NCBI GenBank assembly: GCA_019739215.1 | Contig: JAHHDR010000040.1 | Span: 1-60,170, forward strand | Direction: 5' to 3' | DNA: 60,170 bases | Source of the DNA: Rhizobium sp. | Lineage (GTDB): Bacteria; Pseudomonadota; Alphaproteobacteria; Rhizobiales; Rhizobiaceae | Shown: positions 29,902-36,794 of the stretch, one piece after another | Layout: the number at the start of each line of letters is the position of its first letter | Numbering within the stretch: the first letter of the stretch is position 1 | Translations under genes and position numbers: made by a program | Notes under the pieces: model-generated | What the model was told of the DNA's origin: nothing | Database searches by the model: none | The model's input: the letters and a program-made list of their open reading frames with translations, nothing else

Positions 29902-30687
29902 TCAGGAGGGCAACGGGTCCGCCAGTATGACGTTGACGCCGCTGCGCTCGAGATCGCGGGCGTAGCCAGCCTCGGCATCGTGCTCGAGGACGATATGGTC
30001 GCTGCTGCCGACCGGCACGACATCGAACGGTGCCGCTGCGCCCAGCTTCTCATTGGTGACGGCTGCGACGATGGCACGGGAACGCTGGGCGATCGATCGC
30101 TTGAACTCGGCTTCGTCGAAATCCGACGCGCTGATGCCGGTCTCCGCCTCGAAGCCGCAACTGCCGAGGACGCAGAGATCCGGCCGGAAGATCGCGGCAT
30201 CGGCAATCGCACGCGCGCCGATCACGGCCCCGGTGCGGTGATCAAGCTTGCCGCCGAGCAGAATGACATCGATGTCGAGGCGGTCGATGAGGGCGCAGGC
30301 AACGGTGGGCGCGTTGGTGATGACGGTGAGCCGCAAGGCGGCGGGAAGCGCGCGCGCTATGGCGAGGTTGGTCGAGCCGGCATCGATGAAGACGGTCATG
30401 CCGGGCTCGAAAAGCGGCAAAGCGGCCCGTGCCAGCGCATTCTTGCGCTCGGGCTTCAGCGTGAGGCGCTCGGTCAGCGTCGTGGCCTCGGCTTCGGCCG
30501 GCAAGGCGCCACCATAAACGCGCTTGCAGAGCCCGTTTGCCGCCATCTCCCTGAGATCGCGGCGGATGGTATCTTCCGAAATCGAAAGTTCCTGCGCAAG
30601 CGATGCCGCGATCACACGCCCGTCGGACTTGAGGCGGTCGACAATGAGACGTTGCCGCTCGTGCAGCAGGAGATCAGAAGCGGCCAT
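29902..30687 (-). CDS. DeoR family transcriptional regulator
   Basis: 261 residues. The N-terminal DeoR helix-turn-helix reads LHERQRLIVDRLKSDGRV...LSISEDTIRRDLREM, and the C-terminal DeoRC sensor domain has FIDAGSTNLAIARALP and the VLGSCGFEAETGIS segment. The family responds to sugar phosphates. The start at 30687 (MAASDLLLHERQ) is the first with the family N-terminus. Two tandem copies of AACATGCAC(A/G) at 30715-30734 lie just upstream and could be its own operator. The MFS gene follows. Confidence 0.88.
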   Translation of the reverse strand: MAASDLLLHERQRLIVDRLKSDGRVIAASLAQELSISEDTIRRDLREMAANGLCKRVYGGALPAEAEATTLTERLTLKPERKNALARAALPLFEPGMTVFIDAGSTNLAIARALPAALRLTVITNAPTVACALIDRLDIDVILLGGKLDHRTGAVIGARAIADAAIFRPDLCVLGSCGFEAETGISASDFDEAEFKRSIAQRSRAIVAAVTNEKLGAAAPFDVVPVGSSDHIVLEHDAEAGYARDLERSGVNVILADPLPS

Positions 30688-30771
30688 TGGATTAATCCGG
30701 CATGAATGCGCATCAACATGCACAAACATGCACGATTCGTCAAGCCGGTTGGGTGGCTGTGCCTGCAGTCA

Positions 30772-32400
30772 TCAGGCTGCCCGGGTTTCAGCGCCCAGTG
30801 CCACGGCCTCGGAGGGCCTGCCGAAGAGGAAGCCCTGGCCTTCCGTGCAGCCCCAGCCGGCCAGCGCGTCGAGTTCCGACTGGTCCTCGATGCCCTCGGC
30901 GGTGCAGCGGATGCCGAAGCTGCGCGACAGCGACAGGATGGCGTCGACGATCAGCCGGCTTTCCGCGCTGTTGTGCATGGAGGCGACGAAGCTGCGGTCG
31001 ATCTTGAGCTTGTCGAACTTGCAACTGCGCAGGTGCTGGAGGGTGGAGCTGCCGGTGCCGAAGTCATCCAGCGCGATGGCAATGCCGGCGGCACGGAGCT
31101 GCTCTATGGTCTCGCGCGCGGTCTCGAGATCGGCCACCAGCGCGTTCTCGGTGATCTCGACCTCGAGCCGATGCGGCGACAGGCCGGTCTCGGCCAGGAT
31201 CGAGATGATTTTCATGCCGAGCGTCTTGTCGCGTAGTTGCACCGGCGAAAGATTGACCGAGAGCTTGATGCCGGAGGGCCAGTTCACGGCAGCGGCGCTT
31301 GCCTTGCGCAGGATGTCTTCGCCCATCCGGCCCATGAGGCCGCTGGACTCGGCGACGGGGATGAAGTCGGCCGGGCTGATGACACCGCGTTCGGCATGAC
31401 GCCAGCGGGCCAGCGCCTCGTAGCCGATGACCGCGCGGGTCGCGAGGTCGACGATCGGCTGGAAGAACGGGATGATATCGCCGTCGCGGACCGCCGTGGC
31501 GAGCTCCGACTCCATCCAGTTGCGCTGGCGGATGTCATCTTCGAGTTCGGTCTCGAAGAAGGCGACCTGGTGGCGGCCGGCATTCTTGGCCTTGTAGAGC
31601 GCGATATCGGCGCGGCGCATGACGTCGCCGATCGTATCGCCATCCTTGCCGAACATCGCAACGCCCACGGAGGCGCCGAGATGAAGCACGGCATCGTTGA
31701 ACCGGAAGGGCTCGGCAATACCCGCGATGCACAGGCGGGCATAGGTATTGACGTCGGCGTCATTGGCCAGCGGCGGCGAGATCACGGCAAACTCGTCACC
31801 GCCGAACCTCGCGACCATGCCGCCGGGGAACTGCTTTTCGATGCGGCCGGCGTAGTCAACCAGCACCTTGTCGCCGGCGGCATGGCCATAGATGTCGTTG
31901 ACGGGCTTGAAGTGGTCGAGATCGATGAACATCAGGGCCCTGCGCTCGAACATCGCCTTCTCGGCCAGATATGTCGCGCCGAAGGCTTCGAGGCTGCGGC
32001 GGTTGGCGAGCCCGGTCAGTTGATCATGCATGGCGAGCCTGAGGCTCTCACGCTCCGCGACCTGCTGGCGCTCAAGCGCCTTCCTGAGGCGCGAGGATTG
32101 CTGAAAGGCGAAGGCCGACAGGCCGAGACTGGCGAAGAGCCCGAAGGTCAGGATGTTGTCGATATGCCACAGCGAACCGGTCTCGGCGCGGATGATCAGC
32201 TCCATGCCGAGGTCGCGCATCTTCTGACCCGTAGTCATCAAGGGTTCATCATGGATCCATGCCCGCAACGCGCGATAGAAGCCATTGGTCGCAGCAAGAA
32301 CGAACAGCGCCAGCGTAACGCATGCGATCGCAAGAGTCTGATGGCGAAACGGCGCTGTGGAGGCGCGGGCACGTGTCGCAATGGCAATGTCATGGCGCAT
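30772..32400 (-). CDS. GGDEF-EAL cyclic-di-GMP signalling protein
   Basis: 542 residues. Two transmembrane segments (about 21-41 and 80-100) bracket a short periplasmic part. A GGDEF domain follows (FGGDEF, with FIDLDHFKPVNDIYGH), then an EAL domain (YEALARW, with VNLSPVQLRD, VEITENAL, DDFGTGSSTL and KIDRSF). Both active sites look intact, so it could make or degrade c-di-GMP; in such hybrids the EAL activity is often dominant. The start at 32400 precedes the first helix; its ribosome binding site is weak. It lies 142 bases after the bufferin operon's DoxX gene. Confidence 0.88.
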   Translation of the reverse strand: MRHDIAIATRARASTAPFRHQTLAIACVTLALFVLAATNGFYRALRAWIHDEPLMTTGQKMRDLGMELIIRAETGSLWHIDNILTFGLFASLGLSAFAFQQSSRLRKALERQQVAERESLRLAMHDQLTGLANRRSLEAFGATYLAEKAMFERRALMFIDLDHFKPVNDIYGHAAGDKVLVDYAGRIEKQFPGGMVARFGGDEFAVISPPLANDADVNTYARLCIAGIAEPFRFNDAVLHLGASVGVAMFGKDGDTIGDVMRRADIALYKAKNAGRHQVAFFETELEDDIRQRNWMESELATAVRDGDIIPFFQPIVDLATRAVIGYEALARWRHAERGVISPADFIPVAESSGLMGRMGEDILRKASAAAVNWPSGIKLSVNLSPVQLRDKTLGMKIISILAETGLSPHRLEVEITENALVADLETARETIEQLRAAGIAIALDDFGTGSSTLQHLRSCKFDKLKIDRSFVASMHNSAESRLIVDAILSLSRSFGIRCTAEGIEDQSELDALAGWGCTEGQGFLFGRPSEAVALGAETRAA

Positions 32401-32542
32401 GGTCGAATCCCGGAAAGCCGTTTGTCTGTGGCGCACTCTCGGGCCGGCTGCTGAAACTTTGATTAAAATTCTCCGGATTGGGCCATGCGACCCAGGAATT
32501 CCGGCGGACATCGTGAATGGAGGGTGAAGACGACCGGCGCGG

Positions 32543-33025
32543 TCAGGTTTTTGCACGCCGCCGGCCGATCAGGTGATCGAGCGAAAGGATTCCGGGACCA
32601 CGGGCCACAATCAGTAGCAGGCAGGCGGCCCAGGTTCCGTGCGTCGGCCATGCGTCGGGATAGACGAAGATCTGGATCACCAGCGTCATGCCCAGAAGGG
32701 CGAGCGCGCAGAAGCGGCTGGCAAGGCCGATGACAAGCAGGACCGGGAAGACATGCTCCGCAAAGGCCGCGAGATGGGCGGCGAACGCGGGATCGACGAA
32801 GGGGAGCTTGTATTCGTTCTCGAAGAGATAGACAGCGGTGTCGTTGAGACTGAAGCCATCCACCTTGGTCCGGCCCGACTGCCAGAAGACCGCGGCGATC
32901 GAAAGCCGCGCGACCAGCGCGACCAGGCTGTGCGGAATGGCCTGCATCAGGCCGTGAGCGCGCTGCACGAGTATCGTGACCGAACCGGACTTGCTCGCGG
33001 TTTCGACGGCTTGGCTATGCTGCAT
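32543..33025 (-). CDS. bufD: DoxX family protein of the bufferin operon (HvfD/BufD type)
   Basis: 160 residues with four predicted membrane segments (about 35-55, 82-100, 108-125 and 130-148) and the DoxX signature around WQSGRTKVDGFS. It starts inside the 3' end of bufC (11-base overlap), with GGGAG as ribosome binding site, so it is translationally coupled. In Haemophilus hvfABCD and Caulobacter buf operons a DoxX protein is the fourth component; its exact role (membrane redox or export aid) is not settled. Confidence 0.8.
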   Translation of the reverse strand: MQHSQAVETASKSGSVTILVQRAHGLMQAIPHSLVALVARLSIAAVFWQSGRTKVDGFSLNDTAVYLFENEYKLPFVDPAFAAHLAAFAEHVFPVLLVIGLASRFCALALLGMTLVIQIFVYPDAWPTHGTWAACLLLIVARGPGILSLDHLIGRRRAKT

Positions 33026-33791
33026 GGGTATCTCCCGTATCGATGTCGGCAAAGGCGCCGGATTGGAGGACCTGGCCGAGGCTGGCGGTCAGGTCGAAGG
33101 CCGTGTCGGACGCGATTGCGGCTTCGACCGCCTCGCCGAAGCACAGGCCGGCGGCGAGGCCATCCACGAGCACGGCGGCACCGGGGCCGAGCCGATGCAC
33201 ATGCACGGTCATGTCCGGCCTGACGACGAGGCCGTCCTCGCTCCGCCAGTCGTCGATCGGGCCGAGGGGCACCTCGCCCGCATTCATCGCCCAGATGGTG
33301 ACGGCGGGATGCGGGGAGCGGACCACCGCCATGGACGGATGCGGCCGCAGGCGCAGGAAGGGCAGCCGGTCAGGCGCGATCGATGCCAGAGAGGCAGCGT
33401 CGAGCGACCGGCAGTCGGCGGCGTGATAGGCATGCGACCGGGCGGCCTCGAGACGGATGACATCCGGAAGGTAGGGCAGTCCGGCGGCCGGTTGGAAATC
33501 CCGGACGAAATCCGCGAACGTATCGCCATAGGCGAGCAGGAGCGGCGAACGCGGCGGCTCGCGCTGGGTATAATCCGCGGCCATGGCCGAGAAGAATTCG
33601 TCGCCGACAATGGCCGAGGCGGCCGGAAATCGCGACCTGAGCGCCTCGATCAGGCCCCAGGCGACATTGTTGCGATAGACGTCGAAGCGCCGCTCCGGGC
33701 GCGGGCCGTTCCAGGCCAGAAGGCCGTGCGGCACCGGCAGGGCCCTGTCGGCCAACGCCCTTGCGAATCCGCTCTGGTTGACGCTCATCAT
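33015..33791 (-). CDS. bufC: DUF2063 partner of the MNIO enzyme (HvfC/BufC type)
   Basis: 258 residues. The N-terminal DUF2063 segment reads FARALADRALPVPHGL and RFDVYRNNVAWGLIEALRSR, followed by the C-terminal partner domain. BufC/HvfC-type proteins form a complex with the DUF692 oxidase and help present the precursor peptide. It begins 7 bases after bufB with GAGGAG before two adjacent ATG codons, and overlaps bufD by 11 bases. The length and domain order are normal for the family. Confidence 0.85.
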   Translation of the reverse strand: MMSVNQSGFARALADRALPVPHGLLAWNGPRPERRFDVYRNNVAWGLIEALRSRFPAASAIVGDEFFSAMAADYTQREPPRSPLLLAYGDTFADFVRDFQPAAGLPYLPDVIRLEAARSHAYHAADCRSLDAASLASIAPDRLPFLRLRPHPSMAVVRSPHPAVTIWAMNAGEVPLGPIDDWRSEDGLVVRPDMTVHVHRLGPGAAVLVDGLAAGLCFGEAVEAAIASDTAFDLTASLGQVLQSGAFADIDTGDTHAA

Positions 33792-33798
33792 CGGCTCC

Positions 33799-34653
33799 TC
33801 AGGCGGCGGCCGCGCGGGCTGCGCGGTCGAGAATCTCTCCCGCCAGTTCGGCTTCGCGGCGCAGGACGGGCCAGGCGGGGACGTCATTGTCCCATTCTAT
33901 CAGGGTGGCGACGGCCCCGGTTCGGGCGATGACCTCGCCATAGAGCGCCCAGACGGGATCCTTCACCGGCGTATCGTGCGAATCGATCAGCAGCGGCGCG
34001 CCGGCGTCGTCCGTGGTTTCGGAATGGCCGCTGAGATGGATCTCCCGCACGGCGGCAAGCGGGAAGCGCGCGAGATAGGCGCGGGGATCGAGATTGTGGT
34101 TGGTGGCGGCGACGAAGACGTTGTTGACGTCGAGCAGCAGGCCGCAGCCGGTTCGCGCGGCGATGGCGCGCAGGAAATCCGTTTCCTCGATCGTGCTTTC
34201 CGCGAAGAGGAGATAGGTGGCGGGATTTTCGAGCAGCATCTGCCGGCCGAGGGTGGACTGCACCTCGTCGATATGGTCGCAGACCAGAGCCAGCGTCTCG
34301 TCGGTATAGGGCAGCGGCAGCAGGTCGTTGAGAAAGACCTCGCCATGCGAGGACCATGCGAGATGCTCGGAGACGCTTTCGGGCTCGTAGCGGTCGCAGA
34401 CGGCCTTGAGGCGCGCAAGATGGTCTTTGTCGAGCGGCTGCATCGCGCCGATCGAGAGGCCGACGCCATGCACCGAGAGCGCGTAGTCCTGCCTGAGATG
34501 GCGGAGCTTGGCATGCGGCGGCCCGCCCGCCCCCATGTAGTTTTCGGCATGGATTTCGACGAAGCCGATCGGCTGCGGACCGGCATCGATCTCGGCGAAG
34601 TGCTCGGGCTTGAAACCGATGCCCGGGCGGCTGGGAAGGTTCGAGGCTTTCAT
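33799..34653 (-). CDS. bufB: DUF692 multinuclear iron oxidase (MNIO), HvfB/BufB type
   Basis: 284 residues with the DUF692 TIM-barrel pattern: GIGFKPEHF at the N-terminus, FVEIHAENYMG, SVHGVGLSIG, SEHLAWSS, ENPATYL, LLLDVNNVFV, IHLSGHSE and DSHDTPV. These His, Glu and Asp clusters are the metal ligands that hold two or three irons. MNIOs oxidise cysteines of RiPP precursors; the BufB branch converts bufferin cysteines to copper-binding heterocycles. It follows the two precursor genes, after an 82-base gap with a strong hairpin. The start at 34653 has GGAG six bases upstream. Confidence 0.92.
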   Translation of the reverse strand: MKASNLPSRPGIGFKPEHFAEIDAGPQPIGFVEIHAENYMGAGGPPHAKLRHLRQDYALSVHGVGLSIGAMQPLDKDHLARLKAVCDRYEPESVSEHLAWSSHGEVFLNDLLPLPYTDETLALVCDHIDEVQSTLGRQMLLENPATYLLFAESTIEETDFLRAIAARTGCGLLLDVNNVFVAATNHNLDPRAYLARFPLAAVREIHLSGHSETTDDAGAPLLIDSHDTPVKDPVWALYGEVIARTGAVATLIEWDNDVPAWPVLRREAELAGEILDRAARAAAA

Positions 34654-34692
34654 CGATGGACTCCAATCTGTCGGCTGGGCGCGAACGGCCAT

Positions 34693-34726
34693 CCGGGACC
34701 CCTCGCCGCGAAGGGAGGGATCCCGG
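34693..34726 (-). promoter_or_regulatory. Stem-loop between precursor and enzyme genes
   Basis: In the minus-strand transcript, ccgggatccctc pairs with gaggggtcccgg (12 bp, one U-G wobble) around a 10-base loop. It lies 10 bases after the second precursor gene's stop and 40 bases before bufB. It lacks a U-tract, so it is better explained as an mRNA-stabilising or partially terminating hairpin that would let precursor transcripts exceed enzyme transcripts. Confidence 0.6.
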
Positions 34727-34735
34727 GGGCTGTCG

Positions 34736-35017
34736 TCAGGCCGGGGCCGGGCCGGCTTCGAGCATGCCCATTCCATCAGGCGTCTTCATGCTGACGCAGG
34801 TGCCCTTGGGCACGAGCTTCCAGGCATTCTGCTGGTAGTCGACCTTGGACGTGCCTGCGCAGGTCGTCCCGGCGCCGGCGGCGCAATCGTTCTGACCCTT
34901 GAGCGCGACGCCGAAGCATTTTTCCTTGGAATCGTCGGCAAAGGCCGGTGCTGTCGCACCGAGGGCGAGGGCGGCAGCGAGCGAGGCGCCGAGAAGATGG
35001 ATCGAGGTGTTGGACAT
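34736..35017 (-). CDS. bufA: Bufferin precursor, DUF2282 (second copy in operon)
   Basis: 93 residues. Signal peptide 1-27 (cleavage near AFA/DD), then a short mature part with four cysteines: C34, C45, C53 and C74, in KCFGVALKGQNDCAAG, TTCAG and PKGTCVSM. DUF2282 proteins are substrates of BufB/BufC; in Caulobacter, modified cysteines of such peptides bind copper in the periplasm. The mature part shares the whole KCFGVALKGQNDCAAG block with the gene upstream, so this is a recent tandem duplication or a paired set. The start at 35017 fits the signal peptide. Confidence 0.9.
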   Translation of the reverse strand: MSNTSIHLLGASLAAALALGATAPAFADDSKEKCFGVALKGQNDCAAGAGTTCAGTSKVDYQQNAWKLVPKGTCVSMKTPDGMGMLEAGPAPA

Positions 35018-35054
35018 TTTTGTCTCCGTTTGGCTGATGTGGTGGGTCAGACGA

Positions 35055-35318
35055 TCAGGCCGGCTTGAGCATGCCCATGCCGTTCGGCGTCTCCATGCTG
35101 ACGCAGGTGCCCTTGGGCACGAGCTTGAAGGAGGCGGCATCGTAGTCGACTTCCGAATGGCCGGCGCAGTTGTGCTTGCCCGCGGCGCAATCGTTCTGGC
35201 CCTTGAGCGCGACACCGAAGCACTTTTCCTGCTCGGCCGAGAAGGCGGGCGTGGCGGCAACGGCGAGCGCCGAGGCGAGCGAGCTGGCAAGCGCCAGCGT
35301 GACGATGCGGTTGTTCAT
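35055..35318 (-). CDS. bufA: Bufferin precursor, DUF2282 (first copy in operon)
   Basis: 87 residues with a signal peptide (cleavage near AFS/AE at about 27) and four cysteines: C33, C44, C51 and C72, spaced like those of the neighbouring copy but with KHNCAG in place of GAGTTCAG. It is first in the operon and preceded by GGGAG and by the GTAACA-N16-CGTA motif, about 40 bases from the likely transcription start. The next precursor starts after 37 bases. Mature sequence ends PNGMGMLKPA. Confidence 0.9.
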   Translation of the reverse strand: MNNRIVTLALASSLASALAVAATPAFSAEQEKCFGVALKGQNDCAAGKHNCAGHSEVDYDAASFKLVPKGTCVSMETPNGMGMLKPA

Positions 35319-35364
35319 GATGGACTCCCATTGCGACGAGCCGTTATTGGCTCACAAGGGGAAC

Positions 35365-35390
35365 TACGAGGGCAGGTTGCGCCCTGTTAC
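35365..35390 (-). promoter_or_regulatory. Putative ECF sigma promoter of the bufferin operon
   Basis: On the minus strand GTAACA (35385-35390) and CGTA (35365-35368) are separated by exactly 16 bases. The same two boxes with the same spacing precede the divergent sigma factor gene. GTAAC-type -35 and CG-starting -10 boxes are usual for ECF sigma factors. A start about 7 bases downstream would give a leader of about 40 bases. Confidence 0.7.
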
Positions 35391-35479
35391 AACAGGTGTG
35401 AAAATTCTCTTGCACCATGGCCCGCGAGTTGCGAGGTAAAGCGCCGGGCGCCGAATATCCGGGAAAACATCCGGGGGCG

Positions 35480-35505
35480 GTAACAGAAGCTTGTTCTCCA
35501 ACGTA
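35480..35505 (+). promoter_or_regulatory. Putative ECF sigma autoregulatory promoter
   Basis: GTAACA at 35480-35485 and CGTA at 35502-35505 with a 16-base spacer, matching the motif before the bufferin operon. The -10 box overlaps the AGGAG at 35505-35509, so a transcript starting about 7 bases downstream would have almost no leader before the GTG at 35520. Confidence 0.65.
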
Positions 35506-35519
35506 GGAGCTTATGACCG

Positions 35520-36074
35520 GTGTCGAATGCGAGCCGCGAGGAAGAGTTGGCCGCGCTGCTGCGTGCCGCGCTCGGCGGCGACGAGCCGTCCTACAGACGC
35601 TTCCTCGTGGTCGTGACGCCCCATTTGCGGGCGATGGCCGCGCGGCGATGCGCCCATTACGGCGTGCCGGCCGCCGAGACGGAGGACGTTTTGCAGGAAG
35701 TGCTGATCGCGATCCATCTCAAGCGCGGCACCTGGGATGCGGAAAGGCCGATCGGCCCATGGCTGTCGATCATCCTGCGCAACAAGCTGATCGACATTCT
35801 CAGGCGGCGCGGCCGGCGCGTCGAAGTGCCGGTCGCGGACGTGCTGGAGACGCTCGCCGCCGAGCCGGAGCCCTCGGGGCTCGACGCGATGGATACCGAG
35901 CGGCTGATCGCCCGGCTGAGACCGCCGCAGGATGACATTGTCCGGTCGATCTCCGTCAATGGAGCATCGATCCGGGATACGGCCGCAAGGTTGAAAATGA
36001 CCGAAGTTGCCGTCAGGGTGGCGCTGCACCGCGCGCTCAAGACCCTGGCGAGCCTCTACAGGAGCGAAACGTGA
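35520..36074 (+). CDS. sigF: ECF sigma factor, SigF-like, paired with NrsF
   Basis: 184 residues. Region 2 is recognisable from PHLRAMAARRC through VPAAETEDVLQEVLIAIH to RPIGPWLSIILRNKLID, and region 4 near the C-terminus as NGASIRDTAARLKMTEVAVRVALHRALKTL. The GTG start at 35520 fits the frame; an ATG at 35513 is in another frame. It overlaps its probable anti-sigma gene by four bases. In Caulobacter, SigF with NrsF controls bufferin genes in response to heavy metals, and the same arrangement here plus the shared promoter motif support that role. Confidence 0.85.
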   Translation: MSNASREEELAALLRAALGGDEPSYRRFLVVVTPHLRAMAARRCAHYGVPAAETEDVLQEVLIAIHLKRGTWDAERPIGPWLSIILRNKLIDILRRRGRRVEVPVADVLETLAAEPEPSGLDAMDTERLIARLRPPQDDIVRSISVNGASIRDTAARLKMTEVAVRVALHRALKTLASLYRSET

Positions 36075-36700
36075 AGACCGACGACCTGATCATGGCACTG
36101 GCTGCGGACAGCAGGCCGCCTGGCGACCTGCGGCGATCGCTGGCGCTGGCGCTTGCCGCCGGCGCGATCGTGGCCGGCGCGGTGTTCTTCGCCACCATCG
36201 GCTTCCGCTCCGACATCGACAGCGCCGCACGCACGCTGCGCTTCCTCTTCAAGTTCGTGCTGACGCTGTCGCTCGCGGCCGCCGCGATTGGCGTCGCCTG
36301 GCGCATCGGCCGGCCGGGTATGGACCTGCCGGTGTGGACGCTGGCCGTCCCGCCCGTGCTGCTCGCCGGCGCCGTCGGACTGGAACTGCTGGCGATGCCG
36401 GACACGCTCTGGATGCCGCGGCTGATCGGCACCAATGCCCTGCACTGCGTGACGACGATCCCCCTGCTCTCGATCCCGACGCTGGCGGCACTGCTCTATG
36501 CGCTTCGCGGCGGCGCACCGTCGAGCCCGGCGCTGGCAGGCGCGGTCGCGGGCCTGGCCGCGTCGGGCATCGCGGCCACCTATTATGCCTCCAACTGCAC
36601 CGACGACAGCCCGCTCTTCGTCGCCATCTGGTACACGATCGCCGTTCTGCTGGTGACCGCCGCTGGCGCGCTGCTGGGCCGAAGCCTGCTGCGCTGGTAA
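36071..36700 (+). CDS. nrsF: NrsF-type membrane anti-sigma factor (DUF1109)
   Basis: 209 residues with six predicted membrane helices and a short cytoplasmic N-terminus (MKTDDLIMALAADSRPP). Two cysteines, C126 in NALHCVTTIP and C176 in ASNCTDDSP, match the conserved pair proposed to sense metal in Caulobacter NrsF. NrsF holds SigF inactive at the membrane until metal stress. It starts with GTG inside the end of the sigma gene (four-base overlap), so the two are coupled. Confidence 0.85.
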   Translation: MKTDDLIMALAADSRPPGDLRRSLALALAAGAIVAGAVFFATIGFRSDIDSAARTLRFLFKFVLTLSLAAAAIGVAWRIGRPGMDLPVWTLAVPPVLLAGAVGLELLAMPDTLWMPRLIGTNALHCVTTIPLLSIPTLAALLYALRGGAPSSPALAGAVAGLAASGIAATYYASNCTDDSPLFVAIWYTIAVLLVTAAGALLGRSLLRW

Positions 36701-36717
36701 GCCGGCCACATGAAAAT

Positions 36718-36745
36718 GGCAGGCAACCCGACGGATTTGCCTGCC
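36718..36745. terminator. Hairpin between nrsF and pyc
   Basis: A 9-bp stem, ggcaggcaa / ttgcctgcc, with a 10-base loop. On the minus strand it is followed by ATTTTC, so it probably ends pyc transcription; on the plus strand it may also stop the sigF-nrsF message. Confidence 0.6.
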
Positions 36746-36794
36746 CTTCGATAGGTTAAAATCGCGACAGGTCAGCCTGTCGGTGTGACGCCGG

